From positions 124,001 through 188,000 of the forward strand of contig QYAI01000150.1 in assembly GCA_003988855.1 (NCBI GenBank): a stretch of 64,000 nucleotides of DNA. Direction: 5' to 3'. The translations under genes and the position numbers were made by a program. Each line of letters starts with the position of its first letter. Positions within the stretch are counted from its first letter, which is position 1. The notes under the pieces are model-generated. The model saw only the letters and a program-made list of their open reading frames with translations, made no database searches and was not told where the DNA came from. Shown here in pieces: positions 54,021-64,000 of this stretch. Origin of the DNA: Arachnopeziza araneosa (taxonomy: Eukaryota > Ascomycota > Leotiomycetes > Helotiales > Arachnopezizaceae).

Positions 54021-55823
54021 ATTGAAACGAGACAAAGGTGAAAAGTGGATTCGGTCTAGTGTAGACTGGGTTGTGCATTGGGCCTGGTCTGCTTGGAGTT
54101 ATCTGCGGGTTTATTTCCGTCTTGTGTTGATTATGCCTAGAGAATAGATCTTTAGACTCGTCAAATGCACACATGAGTATTTGCCAGATTGAGAAGGTAT
54201 TGGCCACCCGATTTTGTTTGAAAGCTGCGCCAAGAAAGCAGTAATTGTGACTTCACTGCCCAAAGCGCTACCAAATGTGCTACGCCTATACCGACATTCA
54301 ATAGTAGCTTTCAATATATCTATTTCTATAGTTTAGTTCCATACTGAATCTCGTTTCCGAGAGATCCTAACTGTGTGCGAACTATTCGAAGGTACCGAAT
54401 ATTCAGCGTGCTACCAGTTAATATAATACCTCGTGAAAGCAATCCCTTCTAGGAGTATATTTCTCGCGGGCAAGTATTTCCTACCTTGGTAATAGCTGTC
54501 ACCGTTTCCTAAAACTAGGAAACTGTAGCGAATTGAATTTATCTCTGGGGTTGTTCTTTGCTGATATTGATCTGCATGGTGGTTGTTCTCCTGACTCTTT
54601 TGACGCACATGAGGATTGGTAGGTTTTCGAAGATGTTGTACTTGAGATAATCCCGCGATGGGGATTTGCCAGGTTTCGGGAGGTGCTTGAAATAATCTGG
54701 AGTTGAGTACAATTCTTGAAATAGCAAATGTTTTGTTGAGATGCATGCATGAAGAACCTTGAAATAAACTCGAGCTTGGTGATAATCCACGGGACAGGAC
54801 GCATCTCTGTGGAAATGAACGTATGAGCACTTGCCAGGTTTTTGAAGAGACTTGATAATCATCTCGAGCTTGATTACAATCCCCCCAAATGATAAGGGCT
54901 TTCCCTCATTCGATTGACCGAGTTTCAAAATGGGAAAAATCGTTCGTGCTCGTGCCCTATGACCGATCGCCACTCAAGGCCACCAGCAGCGTCTGCGTCA
55001 CGGCGTCAGGACTCAATTCAGTGTGTATCCCGGGAGAGCGAAGCTGGAAGGATCAGGACTAGCCAAATCGAGGGCCCACACACCTGGAGATCAACCCACA
55101 AGGCGTTGTGGCCATTGAAAAAAGTCGTTGGTTCAGCCTCACCATGGTTGCCTCCAGCCTGGCTGTTTACTCGGCATGACTGAGACGGAAAATAGGCTGC
55201 AAAGAGTATGCCGGCGGAAGAATTGCTTGTTGCGGCAGACAAAGAGGCCTTCAGCCTTGCTCTCCCTAACCGACCAGGCGCCAGTGCAGCCTGCCTCCAA
55301 TCACGATAAACCCGTGGTGCTGCACACAGCTCCAACACTTCTCTGTCGACGGAAGTGCGGTGCGTCGTGTCACACCGATATTCGCATGAAATCAAGCTCA
55401 AATAAGTACCTGACCGCCTGCCTGCTTGCCTTCTCTCCTCTCTCTCTCCCTCTCTCCCTGCCGTCCTTTATGTTTGCAATCAAGTGAGGCGAATCCACCA
55501 GGTAAGTGCGGTGTCTGCTGACACTCTTTTCCTCAACACTGGTCAGCGAGGTCGGGGAAGCTATTTTGAGTGACATTTCTCTTTCTCATTCTTGGTCATC
55601 CAACGAGCAAACCATCCGGCAACCGACTTCATGTGGTATCTGAGGAACCAAAGCTAACAGAGAGTCATTATCAGTGGTCGACAGAGTTCTACAACAGCTG
55701 GCGGAGCAAACAACCACAAGTAGCTAGGTAGCGAATGCGTTGAGCCAAGAGCATCTGCGACCATCCGCGACCTCCCGAATACAAAGTTCCTCCTTTTTAC
55801 GTTGAATACTGCAAACCGACAAC
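54021..55823. other. Long spacer between EF3 and AAA ATPase
   Basis: About 1.8 kb. It holds the EF3 3' region and, near 55430-55455, a CTCTCTCTCCC run. Short frames only. A long transcribed 5' leader for the AAA gene is possible. No gene recognised. Confidence 0.4.
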
Positions 55824-58800
55824 ATGGATACTCCGAGCACAACCCAGAGCGAGGCGATCATTGAGCGAGAAGGAGGGGCTGTAGTTGGAGAGGCTACCTC
55901 AAGTTCGAGCGCCCAACCTGATACCAAAACATCCAAATCTCCTGATAAGGCCTCCAAGGCGAAGGCGAAAAAGATTAAGGATAACCAGAAAAAAGCTGGG
56001 AAGTCAAAGTCAAAGAAAGCAAAAGAGGTTGTGCCTACAGATACCGAAGATTCTGAGAGTTCAAGTGATTCGGATTCAGATTCCACCGAATCTGATGTGA
56101 GCGACTCAGAAGAAGATTCGGAGACGGAGACAGAGAAGGAGAAAAAGAAGCGGAAGGCAAAGAAGAAGGCCAAGCAAAAGGCTAAGGACAAGAAGAAGGC
56201 AAAGTCGAAGAAGAAGTCACGAAAAGAGGTACGTCGCTTTCAGAATGAATTATCTTGATTCTGACTATTTTAGGCGTCGTCAGGCTCCGACTCCGATTCT
56301 GATTCAGATGCATCTGAAGCAGAGAGTGAATCCGAAGCTGAGGAGGTTGATCAAAATGCCGAACTTCAACAGCAACTTCTGCAGATGCAACAAATGCAGC
56401 AGCTACAAGGTCTAAACCAAGCTGGATTAAACAGCGGATGGCAGCTTAACAATGGTGCTCGACGCCAGATAAATAACGGAGCAGCGCGAGTCCAACTTCA
56501 TAGAAATGCTAAGCAACTTGCTGCCCTCGGCCTTGATCCTTTGGGACAGAAAAAGTCCAAAAAGGAGAAAAAGGTCAAGAGAAAGCGTGCAAGTAAGCTG
56601 GAGTTTAAGAGAGTGGATCAATTATGGGATAGCACGATTCACAACTACAAACTTACGGATACGGCTGAGGATGAGGAGAGTTCCGAATATGATCAGTATT
56701 TGTTCAATGTTCGGAGAACTTTTGATTGGGAAGGGAAATACAAGGTAAGTCAACCCAACACTGAGATTAAACGAAATGCTAAAAACTTTCAGACTACCGT
56801 CGTTGATATCAAGAGCAAGCTTCTCAAGGAGGCTTTAAACGATGTCATGGATGGCGTCAAAGGTGTAAGCTTAGTCGAAGAAACACCCGTTGTTGATCCC
56901 AATTTACTATTCCTCTACCTCGAGGACCTACGCACATCATTCAAAGGGCTCAAAAATAAGAAGATTAAGGTCAAGAAAGGCAAGCGGAAGGCACAGAAGC
57001 GAAATGAGACGAAACGAAAGCACCTCAAGGTTCTTCTGAAATATTTGGACAAGGACTATGCTGCTACCAAAAAGACCCTGTATCCTATGCTAGAGTCTGG
57101 TCTTATTACGTTCGACCTTCTATGGGCACTTTACAAGCCAAATACTCTTGCTTATACTACAACCTACGGCTCCTTGGATGAACCCAGAGCGTTCAAGATT
57201 GAGTTGGCAGAGAAAGAATTTAGCTTCATGAAAGGAGAGTGGTACAACATTGAGGGTAGATATTTGGAGTATGATGGCAAGACCTGGGGAATGGGTAATT
57301 TCTCTATATCTTTAAGATGAAAATTACTAAATTTGTTAGGAACCATGGATTGCGACGTCGCTTCATTCAAGGGTGCGCGCAAAATCACCAGTCTGAACTG
57401 CTATCCTCTCAAATACCACAAGAACGAAGCCAAACTCCGAGCCGAACTCATTGAGAGGGGCAAGAAATTTGTCTCATTGCAAGGTGTTCACTATAAGAGC
57501 CACGAGGGAATGGCCTACGTTAAGAAGCGGAAGCAAATTATCAAGGTCAATATTAACGGCAGAATCATGATTGATCCTGCGATCCATAGGCGGATATTAC
57601 CGAATTATAATGTCAGCACTGTCAAGCCAAAGGATCCGGATATTTTGGACTCAGATTCTGACGATTCTGATGCCGGCTGTGGATGTGATAGGTATGTTAT
57701 TCTGACTCATTTAATGAAATATACTAACTTCTTCAGCTCGGATGACGAAGAACAGCAAAACCATGGTATTGAGGCCCAAGAGAAGAAAGATGATGATGAT
57801 GACGAGCCAAAGACGAAGATGAAGGTTATTCTCGATGAGAAGAAGCAACCTCACATCGTCGAAGTGCCAGTCAATGCTGACGGACAAGAAATCCAAGTTG
57901 AGAAGCTTGAAGCGGTTCCATCAACTCTTGCTCAGAAGAATGATGAGACGGTCGCAGTTGAAGAAGACAAGAAAGAGTTACCAGTCTTTACTGAAGAGGA
58001 ATACTTGATCGCGTCACCAGTCGTCCTCGGTTTCGCATTCGCCGAGAAATTGTGGCTTGAGTTTACCGTTTCAGGAGTCAAAGACATCACCTGGAACGAA
58101 GGTGCCTATGACTCTCTAGTCCTTGAGGGTAACACGAAAGATATAGTCAAAGCACTCGTCGAATCCCACAAATATCATCCGGCCGAGAGCATTGACGATG
58201 TCATTCAAGGAAAAGGAAAGGGTCTTGTAGCTGTCCTTCATGGTCCTCCAGGAACTGGAAAGACCTTGACCGCAGAAGGCATCTCGGAGTTGTTGAAGTG
58301 CCCACTGTACATGGTTTCAGCAGGTGAACTAGGCACCGATCCTCGCACTCTCGAAGCTGAGCTTCAGAAAATACTCGACATTGCTCATGCCTGGGGTGCG
58401 GTCTTACTATTGGACGAAGCGGATGTTTTCCTCGAGAAGCGCACAATCCAAGATATTCACCGCAATGCCCTTGTCTCCATCTTCCTTCGTCTCCTCGAAT
58501 ACTTCCAAGGCATTCTCTTCCTTACAACCAACAGAGTCGAGACATTCGATGACGCTTTCCAGAGCAGAATTCACATTGCTCTGAGATATGGAGAACTAAG
58601 CACCAAAGCCAAGAAGAGCGTTTTCAAGATGTTCATTGAGCGTGTTAGAGTTCTTGAAAAGGTGGATACAATGCCATTTACTGAGAGCGATTACGATTCC
58701 TTGGCAAGAAACAATCTCAACGGCCGACAGGTAAGCCCTACTCTCCCACAGCCTCAATTTTCAAACCAGTCTAACAATTTAAATAGATCAAGAACGCTAT

Positions 58801-58945
58801 CCGCACTGCCCAAGCTCTCGCCGTCAATAAACGCGAACCTCTTAGCATGGAGCATATCAAGAAAGTGCTCGATGTTTCCAATGCCTTTGATCGCGATTTG
58901 AAAGGTGGACCAGGCTTCGAGGATGCAATGAGAGGTTACTTCTAA
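55824..58945 (+). CDS. AAA+ ATPase with DUF7025 region
   Basis: Six exons (55824-56228, 56274-56744, 56793-57294, 57340-57691, 57737-58730, 58787-58945) give 960 residues with phases that all agree. Residues 1-180 are highly charged, with Lys-rich blocks and Ser/Asp/Glu runs (SESSSDSDSDSTESD), then a Gln-rich part. The middle (about 300-600) is the DUF7025-type region that precedes AAA domains in fungi (ITSLNCYPLKYH, SLQGVHYKSHEGM, VNINGRIMID). The AAA domain has Walker A GPPGTGKTLTAEG, Walker B AVLLLDEADVFLE, sensor-1-like LTTNR and an arginine finger region (FQSRIHIALRY). A C-terminal lid (IKNAIRTAQALAVNKREPLS) ends the protein. It probably remodels a protein or complex with ATP; the partner is unknown. 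A decayed relative lies at 39.6-40.7 kb. Confidence 0.9.
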
Positions 58946-59886
58946 TTAACATATCTTCTTCCTTCACTCTTTCATATCAAAATTTCACTCAGAGGTACTT
59001 ATTTGCTTGCTTGGGATAAATGGGATTTGAGTACATAGCTTCTCTCCTTTCTTCTTCCACTCTTTCTTCTGCCTTGTGATGAATTGGATGATACAGGATA
59101 CAGTTAGGAACGGGAATACAATAGCGAACGAGCATGCATTTCTTTGATACGATCTGATGAGAGGTCTGTTTGAGTATATTTTCCTTTCTTGAACGGGGGA
59201 CGGACGGACAGGAGGGGCGAAACGGTCATTGGAACGATTAATTGATTGATTGATTGAACGGGGAGCTACCACTTTTATGACATGATATTGAGACGAGTGA
59301 ATATGATGCATCTCTGCTTCTGCATTGATCTCGTGCATCGTGCACTATTCATGTGATATACGTGATGTCATGACTTTGCCAAGACGCCACGGAAGAATGA
59401 AATGGAGCGGAGGGGAGGGGAGATGCTACCTTGATGCTACATATTGTGTAGTACACAGATGCCTGAGAATGGAAAGGAAGTCCTGACGAGCTAAATTCTG
59501 TGCGCCTTACCGCTTAAATGCAAGATTGCTGGCGTGGCATGGCATGGCATAATGTGCCAACGCATTCAGAGTCGTGGCTATACATATCTTTCACCGTACA
59601 TTACACGAGCACAAGAAATTGGAAGCAGGGGTATTCCAGGAAGGGCATTTCAATCGAGGGTAGGTAAGGAGGCAGTTTGTCAGGTGTTTATTTTGATACA
59701 AATCTACAAAGCTAGCAGAGAAAGCAGGTGAGGCAAGGTGAGTCAACAAGAAGGTTAGAAACCGCCGCCCGTCACTGTCTATGCTCCAAACCTGTACCCA
59801 AATCAGATCGTGTCATGTGGTTGTAGTAGTTAGGTGATTGTGGTGTTTAGGTTTGTGGGTGGAGGAGGATTGAAAAGGGGAGGCAT
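58946..59886. other. Convergent 3' spacer
   Basis: About 0.9 kb between the AAA gene and malate dehydrogenase, both ending here. It has a short ATTGATTG repeat (about 59240-59256) and GGGGA-rich patches (59408-59422). No gene recognised. Confidence 0.4.
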
Positions 59887-61206
59887 TTATTTGCCTGGGT
59901 TCTCAGCTACGAAAGCGACACCTTTGGTGATGTTCTGTTTTGGGTATAGGGGTTAGTAGGTGTTTTCTTGAAATTCGAATTTGGGCATTTGGGAGACAGA
60001 CCTTTTTCAAATCTGCAATGGCAGCATCCAACAACTTCTGCTCCTCCGCTGTGACCTTTCCAACATCAAGAATCTTCTCCACACCATTGGGTCCTAATTC
60101 AACCTTGCTGGCAAAGAACTCAACACCTTGATCCTTGTACAATGGGCTGTCTACGAATGTTGGCTCAATAACACCCTTCTCTCCTTGAGCAGCCTTTAAC
60201 AGAGACTCGGCGAAACGTGCACCAGCCATGGCCATGGAGAGAGTAGCAGATCCAGCACCATCTTTAGCCTTGACGACCTCATCACCACCGAATTGGACAC
60301 GGTTGAGGAGCTCAGGGTTGCCGACGAGGTCTGGATGCGAGGATTGCGAGAACAGAGGAACGATGGTGACACCGGAGTGACCACCTACAACGACAATGTT
60401 CTCATCAACGGGATCCGAACCCTTGATTTCGCTGACGAAACGAGAGGCACGAACGACGTCCAAGGTGGTGACACCAAAGAGTCGCTTGGGGTTGTAGACA
60501 CCAGCCTTCTTAAGAACCTCAGCAACAATTGGGACAGTGCTGTTGACAGGGTTGGAGATAACGAGGATGTTCGCATCTGGGGCGGATTGGGCAACAGCCT
60601 TGGCGAGATCTCGGACGATCGAGGCGTTGGTGTTGAAGAGATCGTCGCGGGTCATTCCTGGCTTGCGAGGAACACCAGCGGGGATGAGAACAACCTCTGC
60701 GCCCTTCAATGCAGCGTCGAGGCCTTCGGGTGTAGGGCCATAGCCGGTGACTGTCGACTTGGTGTTGATGTGGGAGACGTCTGCTGCGACACCTAGAGAG
60801 AGGTTAGAGGAGTATTTCGTTGAGTAAAAAGGACGAACCTGGTGCCAGGCGGATATCGTAAAGTGCCAAATCAGTGACCTATTACTCTCAGCATATGCGT
60901 TCCTATTCCCAGCCATTGCGTATAGATTGAAGGTATTGAGCTCGAGATGTAGATATCGGGTTCGATGAGAGATTTTCATACCCGTGGGTTCAACTTCAGC
61001 AGAAGAGACAAAGGTTGTCCAATTCCACCAGCGGCACCAAGAACTGTAACTTTGGACAACTAGGGACCATTCTGTCAGCCATTGAGCTTTTTTTGAAGCT
61101 TTCACCTGTGCAAGCTTCCAGATGATGTGATCCTTACATCTCTGGCAGAGGCAGAGAAAGCTCTGGTTTGGACGGCGCCCGTCAATGCTCTTCGTGCAGC
61201 AAACAT
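59887..61206 (-). CDS. MDH1: Mitochondrial malate dehydrogenase
   Basis: Five exons (61138-61206, 60982-61059, 60839-60878, 60002-60792, 59887-59934) give 341 residues. Exon 1 encodes an Arg/Ser/Ala-rich presequence, MFAARRALTGAVQTRAFSAS, typical of mitochondrial import. The NAD-binding motif is VTVLGAAGGIGQPLSLLLKL. The substrate-binding Arg residues are in PAGVPRKPGMTRDDLFNTNA and the catalytic His in VVVGGHSGVTIVPLF; DLALYDI carries the acidic residue that selects NAD. The C-terminus, NITKGVAFVAENPGK, comes from a 48-nt last exon. It interconverts malate and oxaloacetate in the TCA cycle. No peroxisomal SKL-type signal is seen, so it is the mitochondrial form. Confidence 0.96.
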
Positions 61207-61914
61207 GATGTGATAGTGAATTGGAGGACTGAAAAGAGATGTAGGAGTGCAAGTGAGGAGAAGTCGCGGATGGATGGGAAGGGTTTTTGTGACGAGCTCA
61301 ACAGAGGCCGAGCTTCGGGATTCCTAGCGCCGGCATCATCCACACACGTGATGACAGGGTTTTCCTCAGACGAGGCATTTTCCATTTTCCATTTCCCATT
61401 TTCCTTTTTCCTTTTTTCTTAGTGCACGAGTTACTGTGACGGCGCTGTTCTGAGTTACATTCGAATGACACGAAGAAATTTTAAATATAGGTTGAATTTT
61501 CAACCGTCTTTCCGACGATTACGCTTATTTTGTTCAACCGACCGTTACAGTATATCTTTTGAAAATCTCGCTACGAACTCAAATCATGATATCAATAGCC
61601 TCCTGTAAGACAGAGTTGCAGTTACTGCATACACAGTTGCTTGAGACTTTACGAGTGAAGTCTTTCTATGGCAGAGCCTTGGTCCAGCCTTAGTCCAGCA
61701 CCTGCTTTAAGTTGACGCGCAACTCTTTTTCTCTCTCCAGCTCAAAGTATGGTTGCACTTAGCGGTCTACCTACAGCACCTCGAAGTTGGAGAAGCACAC
61801 GGAGATCAAGAAAGAAAATCCTTATAACAAAGTACGCAGAAATCATGAACATGAAAGGTTGCATTGTAAACTAGCACTTCGCAGACCGGGTTTTATTTCA
61901 AGCTTCTTTCTCCA
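61207..61914. other. Malate dehydrogenase upstream region
   Basis: Between the MDH start and the end of the reductase gene. It has a CACGTG palindrome (61345-61350), a known bHLH-type site, about 140 nt upstream of the MDH start codon, and T/C-rich tracts around 61380-61420. No gene recognised. Confidence 0.45.
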
Positions 61915-64000
61915 TCACCAGACTTCTTTCCAGGCATGCAATAGCCCTGCAACATACTCTTCGTTAACCACATTTCCCATATTCTTCATCGTGTTACTGT
62001 GTGCCTCGGCTTTCCCTGTCTCGAATCTGACGTCACATCCACCCCCAGCTGTCTCTTGCGCTTCCCAGAACGCAAGCAATTTCCTGCTTGGATTCTTCTC
62101 AACGTCCTCTTCACTTTTCTTCAGTTTTTTAAGCCACGTCTTCCGATCCACAACTTCAAACGAGAGGGCCGCTCGTTGCAGCAGAGGGAGAAAGTCATTT
62201 TTCCACGAGAAAGGTCTTGGATGGACGAGGTTATACACCAACTGCGACGCTTGATCGTCTGCCTCTTTTGTGCCGAATTCACCCAGTCTCCCAATTTCCA
62301 AGATTGATTGGGATACGGATTTCACATCGATCCACGTACACCGATCCGAAGTCCCGGGAGTATCGGGCAATACACCAGTGCTCAACGTCGACCGGATCAT
62401 CAGTGGGATCATCTCGTTTGGATTCCACAATTGCGAACCCGAGCCTAGGGAGGGGATGATCTGACCGATTCTCAGAATCGTTGCACGTGCTCCGTCTGCC
62501 GCGACCGCCTTTTCTAACATCCGCTCTGCGATGAGCTTGGAACGAGCATATCCTGTTGGTGATGCGTCGCTCAAGCTAGGGATCGGATCTTCGGGAATGG
62601 TGAGTTCTGTGCCGGGGCTGGATGCTGGTGCCGCCATGGCTGTGCCGACTGACGAGCAGAAGAGGAGCTGAGCGGGTTTTGAGAATGGAGATGAAAGGGA
62701 TAGATTGACCAAGTTCTGTACTGTTGCTAATTGAGGCGCGAATGAGCTCACGGGTAGAGCAAAATTTACCTCCCATGCACAGTGTATGATATACGTTGTT
62801 TCAGCTTGGACTTCTTGGAAGCTGGGGGCTGCCATGCCGAAGTGTGGCAGTGAGAGGTCGGCTTCGAGAGGAAAGACTTTTTCAGATGAGAGAATATGAG
62901 TGAGGTTTCGTTCTCGAAATGCTTGTCTGAGCCTGTCAAGTGGTGTTTGATTCTGTGAGTTGACGCGGAGCAAGCAGTATATCTTAGAGACGGTTGAATG
63001 CTCAATCAAGTGGGACAGGATGTGAGAACCTAGGGAGCCGGTTGCACCAGTAAGTACCTAAAGATGACATTAGTAAGAGCTGGCCATGACCAGAAAGAGA
63101 ACATACCACAACATTGGTCTCTGGAGTTTTTCGATCCCTGCCTTCGCGATAAATAAAGGAAGAGAACTTGTTTATCAAGTCGTCCATCTCAAAAACCTCA
63201 TCGATAGATGCCTTGACACTCACTTTACGCAGACGGATGTCTGAAAGTGCTTTTCCAAGCTTCTCTGCCGTTCCAGAATCGTAAACCACCATTGACGGAC
63301 ACTTTAAGTTATTACCACCGAGATCGAGGTTTCTGATTATCAAACCTCTCATCTGAATAGCTTTCAAACTGTCTACACCGGCGGAGAAGAAGTCGTGCTT
63401 CGCGTCCTTCAAATGGATACCCAGCTTCTCAAATGACTCTAGAATCCATTTCTCCAATTCCTCGCCGTTCAGTACCAGGATTCCCTCCTGGCTATTCTCT
63501 AGTCTCGCATAAACACCATCAATCACCTCCGCAAACTCTCGATACGCCTGCGCCCTCTTAATTGATGATTTGTCCGTAGTAGGACACTCAGCATCCTCTC
63601 CAATAATGACGACCATTTCTCTACTGATCTGCGAGAAACCTTCAGCACGACTATTCGCATCTTCAATTGCAGGCCATACACAATCCAAGAACTCATCGTC
63701 GCTCAATACCCTTGCAGCTGCGCTTCGAAAGAGTAGCAGACCGGGCACCGGTTTATCAATCCCAAACACAACTGCTTCTCTCACCAGAGGATCTTGTTGG
63801 ATTCGGCCTTCGATCGGCAAAGGCAGGACCTTCTCCCCGTTGGTCAGTGTAACGCGATCATCCAGACGACCGACGAACTTCCACGCATTCGGGATGGTAG
63901 GGTGCGCGATGAAGAGATCTTTGGTGTGGAAAGAATTGGGTGGATCGTTGGAGTTGGATGACATTTTCCCTTTGTGGCCATCGAGCACCACGCACTCGCA
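61915..64000 (-). CDS. NRPS-like adenylate-forming reductase, 5' end beyond window
   Basis: Two exons in view (63108 or so to the window edge, ending 63107; and 61915-63057) joined by a 49-nt intron. The visible N-terminal part is the end of an AMP-binding domain: FVGRLDDRVTLTNGEKVLPL, with the GR.DD and late Lys-containing TDKSSIKRA. A carrier domain follows with HDFFSAGVDSLKAIQM, where the Ser takes phosphopantetheine. The second exon is a thioester-reductase domain: VLTGATGSLGSHILSHLIEH (NADPH motif), IHCAWEVNFALPVSSF, and PTGYARSKLIAER, the Tyr-x-x-x-Lys catalytic pair. The layout A-T-R is that of fungal carboxylic acid reductases, which activate an acid and release an aldehyde. The substrate cannot be read because the A-domain pocket is outside the window. 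Confidence 0.9.

Noticed and set aside
1..64000. CRISPR array, bacterial operons or phage
   Set aside because: The window is fungal: spliced genes and fungal-only families. No spaced repeats of CRISPR type were seen; the only arrays are simple tandem repeats.

Overview
The window is from a filamentous ascomycete fungus. It holds a fungal translation elongation factor 3 gene, HET-domain genes, a NACHT/NLR relic, an NRPS-like reductase, a Cip1-like secreted protein, and many short (45-150 nt) GT..AG introns with CTAAC/CTAAT-type branch sites. The protein style looks like Leotiomycetes (Botrytis/Sclerotinia relatives). That narrower placement is recollection, not something computed.

Layout. The left end (0-7.4 kb) is ordinary: an R3H-associated-domain protein, a small hypothetical gene, a secreted M28 leucine aminopeptidase, a DUF1774 membrane protein and an AcpS-type phosphopantetheinyl transferase. 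From about 8.3 to 49.7 kb the DNA is accessory and gene-poor, and it is full of broken genes. The relics are a CaMK-like kinase fused in one reading frame to a fungal domain of unknown function, two broken HET genes, a small secreted cysteine-containing protein, an AAA ATPase, a flavin monooxygenase, an exonuclease-like gene, the N-terminal part of a NACHT NLR, a membrane-tail protein and several short fragments. A large membrane protein is intact except for one in-frame TGA. Apparently intact genes sit between them: a tail-anchored HET protein, a ubiquitin-like protein fused to an ADP-ribosyltransferase-like domain, a GNAT acetyltransferase, two membrane proteins (one DUF1304) and a Cip1-like secreted protein. 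A serine/leucine-type tRNA-like gene with about 100 extra nucleotides lies at 46.5 kb.

The right end (50.5-64 kb) returns to housekeeping genes: elongation factor 3, a 960-residue AAA+ ATPase (same family as the relic at 39.6-40.7 kb) and mitochondrial malate dehydrogenase. It ends with a gene for an adenylate-forming reductase that runs off the window edge.

How it fits together. HET, NLR and ubiquitin/ART-like genes are classes tied to fungal non-self recognition and programmed cell death, so the middle can be read as a decaying allorecognition or immune island. The most notable intact item is the ubiquitin-ART-like fusion at 21670-22632, which keeps a cleavable LRGG junction. Lesions include frameshifts, deletions that look like collapses between short direct repeats, Gln-to-stop C-to-T changes and several in-frame TGA codons. 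Exon boundaries and motif assignments were worked out by eye; no search or alignment was run.
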